From the NCBI GenBank assembly GCA_033964015.1, contig JAWWUD010000217.1, positions 25,944-89,943 of the forward strand: a stretch of DNA of 64,000 bases. The letters run 5' to 3'. The position numbers and the translations under genes were made by a program. The notes beneath the pieces were generated by a model. That model did not search any database, was not told the DNA's origin, and saw nothing but the letters and a program-made list of their open reading frames with translations. Shown here in pieces: positions 56,101-62,599 of this stretch. Position 1 is the stretch's first letter. Each line of letters starts with the position of its first letter. This DNA comes from Scolanthus callimorphus (taxonomy: Eukaryota; Cnidaria; Anthozoa; Actiniaria; Edwardsiidae).

Positions 56101-58518
56101 TATGATACGTTTCAACCAATGAGCGCGCGTTAAAATTGATCACTGGGATATAACGGCGAATAGTCACCGAGACTATAACACGCATGCCGATAGCAATGAG
56201 TCATAACTAAATTGCAAAGCGAGCTTTGGTTGTTGTAGCTGGAATAGTCTGCCGGTGATGCCGAGGAGTGACGCTACTCAGGGAGGGAGGGAGGGAGGTA
56301 TTTTACCTGCTCTAGTCTTTGTTTAAATACGTCCATGTGTAGCAGACCAAGAAAGCCAAGTCTCCATCCTTGTCCCAGCGCCACACTGAAACACATACGA
56401 GGAGTATGAATATTCTTAGATACTGCACTATCTGGGTGATCTTAGTACGACTAGTTAGATATACGACCAGTGTTCTTTTTTAGTTTATGTGGGAGATTTC
56501 AACATGGCCGCGATGGCGGCTTTGTCCCTCGCTGAAAAAATCGCTTGAATTAGAACTTAGCCAAAGGTGAATCTTTCCAACAAAAACACGCCCACTGGAG
56601 AGATTTCCTCCTATTCTGGTTTGTGTCCTTCGTTTTGCGATACAGCGTCAGGATTTATACTTAGAAAATATTATTCTTGGCTTTTGTGGCATTTCGCCTT
56701 AGCGTGCTTCCAGAAAGCAAGGCGGTGTACAGCGGTGTACGTTTGTTCAAACTTGAATGAAAGTTTTTCTCAGCTTAAAGCTTTCGAATAATAATTATCC
56801 CTGCACATTCCTGCAAGTAATTTGTGACAGAACCATTTAGGTTTAGATGACTATGGTGATTTCAGCTGTGCGAACTGAGTTCTTTTTTAGTTTCTGTGGG
56901 AGATTTCAAAATGGCGGCGATGGCAGCTTTGTCCCTCGCTTAAGAAATCGCTTGAATTAGAACTTAGCCCAGGGTGAATGTTTTCCAACCAAAACACGCC
57001 TACTGTGGAGATATCCACTTTCTCTTCAGGTTTGTGAACTTCGTTTGGCGACACAGCTTCAGGGCCAAGCGGAGTGAGTGCGGACGATTTATCCAATCAG
57101 AAACGTTTGCGCAGACTACCCGATTATAATAGTATAGATTATTGGATGAGGTTGAGCATGATAGTGAGATTTGTCAACGCCAACGAGGCGTTGACAAATC
57201 TCACTATCATGCGAAAACCGAATTCAATAATTGTTTTATTATTCAGCAACCAGCAATTCTTGCCTAGCTTAACGAAGTCGACGATGAGGCCTTGCTCGGC
57301 GAAACGGTTTTTCAGCTTAAGCCTACGTCAGATATCCTGAGCAATGATCTCTCGGCAAAAATCGTAGCATATTCATCGAGAATATTGGCAAAATTGGCTT
57401 TCGCTTCCGAAATGAAAACCAACATGGCGGCCAAACCTATTGGCTTGCGTTGTGACGTCATTAGAGTGCATCAATCCTAATGTCTGCAGTATGACGTCAT
57501 GCACTGGGCGTCAACGTGATTTCTTTGCGTACTCTTAGCCAATCAGAACCGAGATAGTGGCATGGCTGAATATAATGAGCGAGCCTCATATCCAAGTTTT
57601 AATTTTAAAATATCAAAATTGGTCTATTCAGACTCAATTTTTACATGTAATTGACTCACAACCCTGGGCTATAGAGCGGATTTCAGATGACTGTCGTGAG
57701 TAATTCGCAATTACTTTGTAATTACTCCTATAGGTTTGGTGAAAACCGCTCTAATTGCGAGTTATGTTTGTTTCATATTTTTTTTTCCTTCACTATTATA
57801 TGTTTGAAAAAGAATAGTTAAAAGCTTGAGAACTCAGTTCCCTTAGCCGATAGCACCATAGACATTCAAACCTAAATGGTTCTATTACAGATTTCTTACA
57901 TTTGTGTGTAGGGATAATTCTAATTCGAGAAAGATTTGAGGTGAGAAAAATTTCATTCAAGTTTGAACAAACTTACACCTGGCACTGCCTACAGAGCGCG
58001 CGCTAAGTCATGAATGATATTCTCTAAATATTCCTTTGATAAACTAAGAAATTTCTTAGAACAGTTTAACTTTACCTGTTTCTTCTCTCGTGCCTTACTG
58101 ATAAGCATTATACAAACAATTCCGAAGTCAAATGTTTTTCTGTAATAGGCTGCGTTTTCAATTTTAGCGGGTTCTTAGACAGATTTGAGAACCGGACTGA
58201 CTCACCAAGACACACACACGTGCGTCATTTTCTCCACCAAAATCAGGGAGACCAGTGCAAAACAAACACACAAAAAGGGAGGTCATTAGTAATGTAAATC
58301 AGCAGTTTATGGAGGGGGAACTTAGGTTGGGTCTTCTAGCGTCACGAAGTGACGGGCTGTTTTCTTGTTGTTAATTATTCGCAGATGATATTGATAATAA
58401 TTATTTACCAGCTGTCCGGATGTATAGTGACGCTTGCGTCATTGAGCGTCAGTTTCTCGATGGCGTTCCGCAGATAGACGTATTCCGACTGATCCACTGG
58501 ATAAACACCTGCAAAGAC
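41574..58518 (-). CDS. GUF1 (mitochondrial EF4/LepA GTPase), internal part with five exons
   Basis: GUF1 is the mitochondrial LepA/EF4 homologue, a ribosome-bound translational GTPase of the matrix. Exons found on the minus strand in coding order: 58518-58409 ([19 protein letters not shown]), 56385-56307 ([13 protein letters not shown]), 45519-45471 ([14 protein letters not shown]), 42651-42550 ([18 protein letters not shown]) and 41706-41574 ([38 protein letters not shown]). They cover elongation-factor domains III to V. The GTPase domain should lie upstream of 58518, possibly beyond the window; a small exon between 45471 and 42651 and the C-terminal domain were not located. Exon 41706-41574 has a one-base frame break. 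Introns are filled with repeats, and one reaches 10.8 kb. It could be a working gene with assembly errors or a truncated copy. Confidence 0.88.
42550..42651 (-). CDS. GUF1 exon (domain IV-V junction)
   Basis: Acceptor TTTTCATCAATCAG, donor CAG|GTGAGA, exactly 34 codons: [17 protein letters not shown] and [17 protein letters not shown]. Confidence 0.93.
42711..43311. mobile_element. Repeat-expanded relative of the GAGCGGATTTCAGATGA MITE
   Basis: The ends AAAGCGGATTTCAGATGAGC and TCTGAAATCCGCTTT are inverted. The interior holds two to three tandem ~135-bp units (TAGCGCGGGTTTCAGATGAG, AACTAAGACACACTTAAGTA, ACGACTTGCGTTTAGTCCCT). TTA lies on both flanks. A shorter relative lies at about 43675-43800. 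Confidence 0.7.
43675..43800. mobile_element. ~125-bp derivative of the same MITE family
   Basis: The left end AGAGCCGATTTCACACGACT and the right end ACTCATCTGAAATACTCTTT are inverted relatives of the ends at 42711-43311. The middle is short and unique. Confidence 0.55.
44029..44102 (+). tRNA. tRNA-Asn (anticodon GTT)
   Basis: The full cloverleaf is present: acceptor GTCTCCG/CGGGGAC, D-arm GCGCAATCGGTTAGCGC, anticodon arm TTCGG-CTGTTAA-CCGAA with GTT at 44063-44065, and T-arm GGTGG-TTCAAGC-CCACC. Boxes A and B are canonical and a T9 terminator starts at about 44109. It matches animal tRNA-Asn nearly base for base. It is antisense to GUF1, inside an intron. Confidence 0.95.
44355..44425. repeat. 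Inverted repeat TGTTGGGAGAGACAC
   Basis: TGTTGGGAGAGACAC(T)CGA at about 44360 and the inverse GTGTCTCTCCCAACA ending at 44420 form a hairpin with a short AT-rich loop. It lies within a larger diverged palindrome (about 44210-44460) with TTAGAGCA ends. Confidence 0.7.
45471..45519 (-). CDS. GUF1 exon (domain III)
   Basis: Acceptor TTCTTTTTTAG, donor AGAG|GTTTGT. Sixteen codons plus one base: [16 protein letters not shown]. The phase-1 end does not join the phase-0 start of the next exon found, which shows that a small exon is missing from this model. Confidence 0.88.
45795..45985. repeat. Interrupted palindrome with GTAATATCGGCGGATAATGTCC arms
   Basis: GGCTGTAATATCGGCGGATA (about 45822) and its inverse near 45943-45970 enclose a second inverted pair (GGATGAAAAATGGT/ACCATTTTTCATCC) and a GAAGCGAAGCTTCG centre. 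This is a MITE or the end of a larger transposon that includes the fragments at 46.3-46.8 kb. Confidence 0.7.
46290..46500 (-). pseudogene. Possible C-terminal piece of a transposon-type gene
   Basis: The minus strand reads a protein-like tail ([38 protein letters not shown]). It resembles tails of cnidarian multicopy ZMYM/KIAA1958-like (Crypton-related) proteins as I remember them. The resemblance is weak and short. The plus strand here also has an ATG frame at 46334 with a good GTAAGT donor, so the coding strand is uncertain. Confidence 0.25.
46577..46705 (-). pseudogene. N-terminal piece of a Crypton-related/ZMYM-like gene
   Basis: ATG at 46705 gives [20 protein letters not shown] then [14 protein letters not shown]. 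The pattern of a helix starting with D/E-x-I-x-x-L-V, then NT+KST..AVN, is the usual N-terminus of cnidarian ZMYM2/QRICH1/KIAA1958-like proteins that carry a tyrosine-recombinase-derived domain. Stop at 46577; the recombinase core is absent, so this is a remnant or a first exon. Confidence 0.4.
47900..48510. repeat. Diverged copy of the 54.0-54.7 kb repeat
   Basis: Blocks CCCCCTTCCATAAACTGCT, GGTCTCCCTGATTTTGGTG, AATTAACACTTTAGCCCAAC and CGTGAATCTTTTCCAACAAA match 54070-54760 in order. Confidence 0.65.
48830..50951. mobile_element. 2,122-bp insertion with short TIRs and 12-bp flanking direct repeat
   Basis: The ends TAGCAGGGAC.T and the inverse A.GTCCCTGCTA define the insertion. CTCCTCAAGGGA occurs on both sides (48817-48828 and 50952-50963) but only once in the sister copy near 26613. 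The interior has no recognisable transposase; a tRNA-like sequence lies at 49318-49390. The superfamily is unknown. Confidence 0.75.
49318..49390 (+). repeat. tRNA-like sequence (Ser-GGA-like loop)
   Basis: Box-A-like TAGCGTAGTGGTTAGGG and a perfect box B GGTTCGAACCC, with a loop containing CTGGAAA. The anticodon and acceptor stems do not pair properly, so it is probably a tRNA-derived SINE or pseudogene. A T7 run follows at about 49394. Confidence 0.35.
51000..51620 (+). repeat. ~128-bp CRE satellite, five units
   Basis: Same unit as 27050-28165, with CACGTGATATGACGTCAT cores at about 51029, 51157, 51286, 51413 and 51540. One unit has CGACGACGTCA in place of CGATGACGTCA. Confidence 0.92.
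52840..53135. repeat. Part copy of the 54.6-kb repeat family
   Basis: AATCGCTTGAATTAGAACTT, GGTGAATCTTTTCCAA and ACACGCCCAC are shared with 54610-54690, 55015-55090, 56535-56600 and 56945-57010. Confidence 0.65.
53140..54010 (+). repeat. ~145-bp tandem repeat block, forward orientation
   Basis: Four to five diverged units with TCAATTTGACGTGCCAATTT, AAGTGTGCAACTGACCAA, ATTCAGAAGGGGTGCCAAAA and GACACCAAGGGGG. The last unit near 53880-54010 is inverted. Confidence 0.85.
54020..54560 (+). repeat. Repeat end with AAAACAGCCCGTCACTTCGT, forward copy
   Basis: It matches the reverse complement of 57830-58372 nearly end to end. The shared outer end AACAGCCCGTCACTTCGTGA could be the terminus of a transposon spanning 54.0-58.4 kb. 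Confidence 0.8.
54545..55200 (+). repeat. ~650-bp duplicated segment, copy 1
   Basis: Same order of blocks as 56475-57130: TGGGAGATTTCAACATGGCC, GCGTCAGGATTTATACTTAG, TTAGCGTGCTTCCAGAAAGC, GTTTGCGCAGAC. The second copy differs by small indels such as a duplicated GTGTACAGCG. Confidence 0.85.
55200..55810 (-). repeat. ~145-bp tandem repeat block, reverse orientation
   Basis: Four units of the 53.1-kb family in inverse orientation (TTTTGGTCAGTTGCACACTT, AAATTGACATGTCAAATTTA, TTGACAAAATTCCCCTCCCC). Confidence 0.88.
56307..56385 (-). CDS. GUF1 exon (domain III)
   Basis: Acceptor ATGTGTTTCAG, donor CAG|GTAAAA. It encodes [18 protein letters not shown] then VFKQRLEQ and joins in phase to 58409-58518. 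It is a small island of unique sequence between repeat copies. Confidence 0.93.
56475..57130 (+). repeat. ~650-bp duplicated segment, copy 2
   Basis: Counterpart of 54545-55200, separated from it by the inverted tandem block and the GUF1 exon. Confidence 0.85.
57155..57215. repeat. Hairpin with TGATAGTGAGATTTGTCAAC arms
   Basis: GCATGATAGTGAGATTTGTC + AACGCC and its exact inverse surround an AACGAGG loop. Confidence 0.85.
57674..57751. mobile_element. 78-bp minimal MITE, GAGCGGATTTCAGATGACTG family
   Basis: Both ends (GAGCGGATTTCAGATGACTG left, GAAAACCGCTC right) and a TA on each flank are kept. Most of the 230-252-bp interior of the relatives at 29.1 and 35.0 kb is gone. Confidence 0.75.
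57830..58372 (-). repeat. Repeat end with AAAACAGCCCGTCACTTCGT, reverse copy
   Basis: Inverse of 54020-54560, ending AGCGTCACGAAGTGACGGGC + TGTTTTCTTG. It lies 37 bp from a GUF1 exon donor. Confidence 0.8.
58409..58518 (-). CDS. GUF1 exon (domain III start)
   Basis: Acceptor TTTTCTGTGTTCAG, donor GCTG|GTAAAT. It encodes [20 protein letters not shown] and [16 protein letters not shown]. It is the most upstream GUF1 exon I can find. Confidence 0.93.
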
Positions 58519-58790
58519 CTGAACACAGAAAATACAGACAAGGCTTGAGAGAAAATACCATAACAAGGGCTTTCAGCCAGCGGGTTTCACTTTGCAGGTC
58601 ACAGGTCACATGCAGGTTCGAGCTATAAACTATTTCCAGTACAAGTTTCTCAATAAACTGCTTTAGAAAATAACACCTATGTTGTATTGTGAATGTGCGC
58701 ATTCTGATTGGTTAAAAAGCGTGTTTGTAAGAGACCTGAGAAACACGATTGTCACGCAACGCTGTCGCGCGTGTGTATGTTATTTTCTAA

Positions 58791-58941
58791 AAGCAATAAA
58801 AATACTTTCTGCGTGCTCTCTGGTTTCTTACAAACACTCGGGGAATGTTGGTCGAACTGATAAAAGTTTTGATCAGTTCTCCCAACATCCCCTCGTGTTT
58901 GTACGAAAGCAGAGAGCACGCGGAAAGTACTTTTATTGCTT
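58791..58941. mobile_element. 151-bp palindromic MITE
   Basis: The arms AAGCAATAAAAATACTTTCT + GCGTGCTCTCTG and the inverse pair over about 60 bp. The centre includes AATGTTGG/CCAACAT and GATCAGTTC/GAACTGAT pairs. Confidence 0.8.
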
Positions 58942-59385
58942 AATTATATTACATGTATCCGAGATGAGGCAGACTCACGTTCAGTGACTCTAACCCCATT
59001 TCTCCAGGGCGTTTCAGAGAGTTTCTTTAATGCAACATGTGATTGACAGTCTGTGAAACGGCCAATAGAAAAGAAGCGATCCCATGCACGGTAATTAGCA
59101 TTACATAGCAAACAATAGAAATAAAGTTTACGATCATTAGGCATTGTCCACACTGGAGAGTTAACAGATCATAGTAGAGTTGACGTCATCGTTTTCGTTT
59201 TTAACCGGATTCGAGATAGATAGATAGATAGATCGTTTATTAGTTAAAAATTTACAGCCAAGGGCTGAAATGGTCTAACTTTACAATATAAAAATGCTAA
59301 CTATAGTTTCTATAATAATAAATGTGTCTAATAAATATAATAATTGCTAAAAGGATAAATATGTCTAATAAAAATGTATACTAAA

Positions 59386-59769
59386 TTATGGAATATAAAA
59401 CCTTGAATTACAATTTATAAAACTACTTTGGCAGCGCTTTGTAGAACATTTTGGCATAACGAATTTTCTTTTGTTCCTTAAATTATATTGCGATTCGTTT
59501 TTCTTTGGCAAGAGACGATTGAGTCTATGGTCAGTGTTCGCTACAATCTCATCGAAGAACCTAGAAGTGATGTCTTGGCGACGCTGGAAGAGTGTTACGA
59601 GGCCAGCTTCTTTAAGGGCTTCAGCGTAGCTTAGTTCTGGATAGATGATGCGCATGGCTCGTTTCTGTAGGCGCTCAAGATCATTACTTAAATAATTAGG
59701 CAGACTATTGTGATAGACTTGGCAAGCATACTCGGTCACAGGTCTTATACATGTAATGTAAAATTGCAT
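59386..59769 (-). CDS. LINE ORF2, C-terminal domain
   Basis: 127-residue frame starting in FYITCIRPVTEYACQVYHNS and including NDLERLQKRAMRIIYP and RRQDITSRFF, the typical post-RT region of CR1/L2-type proteins. It ends with TAA shortly before the 3' UTR. It was originally continuous with the main frame; the 115 bp between them also read as LINE protein in shifted frames. Confidence 0.88.
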   Translation of the reverse strand: MQFYITCIRPVTEYACQVYHNSLPNYLSNDLERLQKRAMRIIYPELSYAEALKEAGLVTLFQRRQDITSRFFDEIVANTDHRLNRLLPKKNESQYNLRNKRKFVMPKCSTKRCQSSFINCNSRFYIP

Positions 59770-59884
59770 CAGATCTTTGCTGGCTAACTTGGAGCGCTTA
59801 AGTTGCCTAAGGAAATATAACCTAGAGGCTCCTTTCTTAATGATGGCAGCAATATGGGCATTCCATTAAGATCATTACTGATAT

Positions 59885-62326
59885 TTAACCTAGGAGCTTT
59901 GCTTCGCTTACCAACTCCAGCTCGGAATTATTTACATTAACTGAATTGAACCCTTTGTCTGCTTGTGAAAAGTCTATTCGTAGTTCTTTACATTTTACTT
60001 CGTTTAGTTGGAACTTATCTGCACTAGTTATACTACACAGTTCATCAACTGCCTCTTGGATCTTGCTTGTGTGTTTCTTGGGTACAGACTCTGAGATTGT
60101 AATATCGTCTACGTACTTCCAGAGGTGCACTCCAGAGACACTGATGTCATTTATCATAATCAGGAACAGCCAGGGACCCAGTTTTGTCCCTTGGGGTACT
60201 CCAGCAGGGATACCTCGCCATTCAGAATAACAATCCTGTCCCAACTTCACTCTTTGTTTACGATCGCGAAGGAAGTCAATGATCCAGTGAATTACTGAGC
60301 CCGGGAGATCGTATGTGCGCAGCTTCCTCACCAGAATCGTATGATCGATAAGGTCAAATGCTTTTCGAAAATCGAAAAGCACGACCCTGGTAGCAGTGCC
60401 ATTGCCGTCGGTGTCATTAGTCCATCGATGGAGCATGTCGATGAGGGCGTGAACTGTTGACGAATTTGGAATGGTTCCAAACTGCTGGCTATCGATCTTA
60501 GCTAGAACAGCAGGCTTAACAAATCTCTCAACGATAAAATCTTCTCCTATCTTAGACAAGAGTGGGGTCAGCGAGATAGGCCGTAGGTGCTTGTTGATGT
60601 CGAAGATTGGCTTTTGCTTTGGGACTGGTACAACATCAGCCTCCTTCCAAGAAGATGGGAGACAGCCTTCTCGGTAAGAGGAGTTCAGGATATCTCGAAT
60701 TGGGTCCGCAAGTAAATCTGCGTTCTCTTTGAGTAACCAACCCGGCATCCCATCAGGCCCTTGGGCCTTAGTAGGGTTGATGGCGGAGAGGACCTTAAAG
60801 ACCTCTGCTGATGTTACAACTAGGTCAGACTCAGAGGGCGAAGCTGGCTCTACAGTTGGTTGTTCGGTTAAAGGCCGAAAGTCCTGCATAGGTGTCAGAA
60901 AGCCTTCGTTGATACGATTTGCTAGTGACGTGTCATTTTCACCTGTGTCTGCAGCGCTCAGGTGTTTGAGAGACTTGATGATATTGTCTTTAGCGCTGGT
61001 CGCTTTAGACATGCCACTGAGCTTCTTTACTTCGGTCCACCACTTTGCTGGTGAGCAGTCTTTCAGATGTTCCACTTTGTGACTGTAGTATTTGCCCCGG
61101 CATGCTTTGCGTTCTCGGTTTACGAGGTTCCTCAAACGGCGGAATTCGTCTTGATCACCCAAACTTAAGGCTCTCTGCCGCTTCTTGATCACAGATTTTA
61201 GTCTCTGGTTAATCCATGGTGGCTCAGTAATGTGGATAGTTTTTGTCCTTATAGGTGCAATAAAATCAAGGCCTGTTTGGACGATAGTATGCAGTAGCGA
61301 CGTTTTCTCTTCGCATGTAACGACAGTGTTGATGAGCGATTCAACATCTACTTGCTCGAGATATGATCTTATAGCTTGACGATTACTCGCTCGCAAGTCC
61401 CTTGATTTGACAGTGAACTTGCTCTCTGAAATTGCAGGACGGACTTTAGGTTGGACCTCGACGGAGCAGTGATCTGATAGGCCAAATGCTGGTCGCTCGA
61501 TAGGTGGATCGTAGTACTCTTTGAGGTTTGTAAGGATCTGGTCAAGTGTGTTCCGCCCGCGCGTAGGGAAGTAAACAGTTTGCTTGAGATTAAAGTTTGA
61601 TTTTAACCTCGCTGTGTCCAGCTTGTTTATATCACCGAGCAAAACAATTCCGCAATCAGAGTGACGCGATTCGATAGTAGACAAACACTTGATCAGATAG
61701 TCCAGCATCTGCGAGTTCGAAGCTGTTGGTGGATGGTAAATAACTCCGATAATAATATTATTCACGCCTCGCGGGAGTCGATGTGGTCGAATGTCCAGCC
61801 ATAAAACTTCGAGAAAATCATCCGCCAGGTCTTCAATAACCGAAAAGGGAATTGTATCTTTAACGTACATGCAAACTCCGCCATGCATTATCTCCACTCG
61901 GTCACGGCGAACGAGATGATAATCGTCAATTGCCACAACTGAATCTTGTATGTGTGATTTGAGCCATGACTCGGTTATGCAAATGAAATCGAAGTTCGCA
62001 TTCTGGACAACATGGCGAACCTCGTCAATTTTTGGAGCCAGCGACATGACATTCGAGAGGAAAAAGGATGGAACGAAGGTGTTGGTTGATCCCTTGTTCG
62101 AGCAGTCGGCTGGGGGCTTGTTAAGTGGAATTTCTACGCAGTTGTTGGAGTTTTGCGTGTTCTTGTTAATTCTACGCTTCACTTGGCGTGTTTGAACAAT
62201 GTCGATTCCTCGGCTTTGGAGCTGTTCTCTCGCTCTAACTGACCGCCCGGCTCTCTTTCCTCTATATCGTGGCCAAAACCCATTTCCGAACTTATCAAAT
62301 GCTTGTCTTGAAAGATTCGGTGCCAT
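59885..62326 (-). CDS. LINE ORF2: AP endonuclease and reverse transcriptase
   Basis: 813-residue open frame from ATG at 62326. Residues about 85-300 form an exonuclease-endonuclease-phosphatase fold with LSNVMSLAPKIDEV, CITESWL, VIYHPP, LLGDIN and GLSDHCSV. Residues about 515-780 form a reverse transcriptase with NKHLRPISLTPLLSKI, FDFRKAFDLIDH, GIPAGVPQGTKLGPWLF and YVDD, so catalytic residues are intact. The first 85 residues are basic and may bind nucleic acid. The frame stops at 59885 where one base appears to be missing (TTTAACC at 59884-59890); a second loss lies at about 59863-59866, after which ORF2 resumes. A recently active element is the likely source. Confidence 0.93.
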   Translation of the reverse strand: MAPNLSRQAFDKFGNGFWPRYRGKRAGRSVRAREQLQSRGIDIVQTRQVKRRINKNTQNSNNCVEIPLNKPPADCSNKGSTNTFVPSFFLSNVMSLAPKIDEVRHVVQNANFDFICITESWLKSHIQDSVVAIDDYHLVRRDRVEIMHGGVCMYVKDTIPFSVIEDLADDFLEVLWLDIRPHRLPRGVNNIIIGVIYHPPTASNSQMLDYLIKCLSTIESRHSDCGIVLLGDINKLDTARLKSNFNLKQTVYFPTRGRNTLDQILTNLKEYYDPPIERPAFGLSDHCSVEVQPKVRPAISESKFTVKSRDLRASNRQAIRSYLEQVDVESLINTVVTCEEKTSLLHTIVQTGLDFIAPIRTKTIHITEPPWINQRLKSVIKKRQRALSLGDQDEFRRLRNLVNRERKACRGKYYSHKVEHLKDCSPAKWWTEVKKLSGMSKATSAKDNIIKSLKHLSAADTGENDTSLANRINEGFLTPMQDFRPLTEQPTVEPASPSESDLVVTSAEVFKVLSAINPTKAQGPDGMPGWLLKENADLLADPIRDILNSSYREGCLPSSWKEADVVPVPKQKPIFDINKHLRPISLTPLLSKIGEDFIVERFVKPAVLAKIDSQQFGTIPNSSTVHALIDMLHRWTNDTDGNGTATRVVLFDFRKAFDLIDHTILVRKLRTYDLPGSVIHWIIDFLRDRKQRVKLGQDCYSEWRGIPAGVPQGTKLGPWLFLIMINDISVSGVHLWKYVDDITISESVPKKHTSKIQEAVDELCSITSADKFQLNEVKCKELRIDFSQADKGFNSVNVNNSELELVSEAKLLG

Positions 62327-62402
62327 TGTAACAAAGAATACTGCTAAAAGTTAATATCAAACGGAGCTAATTTTCGAGCTGCTGCCGTGCTGGGCGCATA
62401 CA

Positions 62403-62560
62403 TTATGCGCCACACTAAAACGATATGTATACGGATTCGTTTTGATTCACTTTCGAGAGCGTTTTCAAACTGATACGGATTCGATGAAAACGATCAGCGT
62501 GTTAGTCTGGACGGAAGGCCTAACCGTACAAAAAAGTATACGGATTCAAACGAAACTGCG
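62403..62560. repeat. Relative of the GTCCACACTACGCC element
   Basis: CACACTAAAACGATATGTAT, then CGGATTCGTTTTGA, and the end TTAGTCTGGACGGAAGGCC show the alternating exponent-like 'gene-free' pattern of the 26634-27019 family: CACTA near one end, GTCTGGACGG near the other. Similarity is moderate. Confidence 0.45.
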
Positions 62561-62599
62561 TTATTTTCTCTTGGTCTTAGTTCGCCACTCAGGTTGTAA

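Larger units (their letters stand above)
59214..62345 (-). mobile_element. CR1/L2-like (Jockey superfamily) LINE with ATCT tail
   Basis: Non-LTR retrotransposon read on the minus strand: a 5' leader, an endonuclease + reverse transcriptase frame, a 3' UTR and an (ATCT)4-5 tail at 59215-59233. Microsatellite 3' tails in place of poly-A are usual for CR1/L2 LINEs. Its 5' limit is uncertain because a different repeat begins near 62400. It lies in the same orientation as GUF1, upstream of the first exon found. Confidence 0.9.

Noticed and set aside
60000..62195. Plus-strand frames of 64-117 residues
   Set aside because: Antisense shadows of the LINE endonuclease-reverse transcriptase frame.
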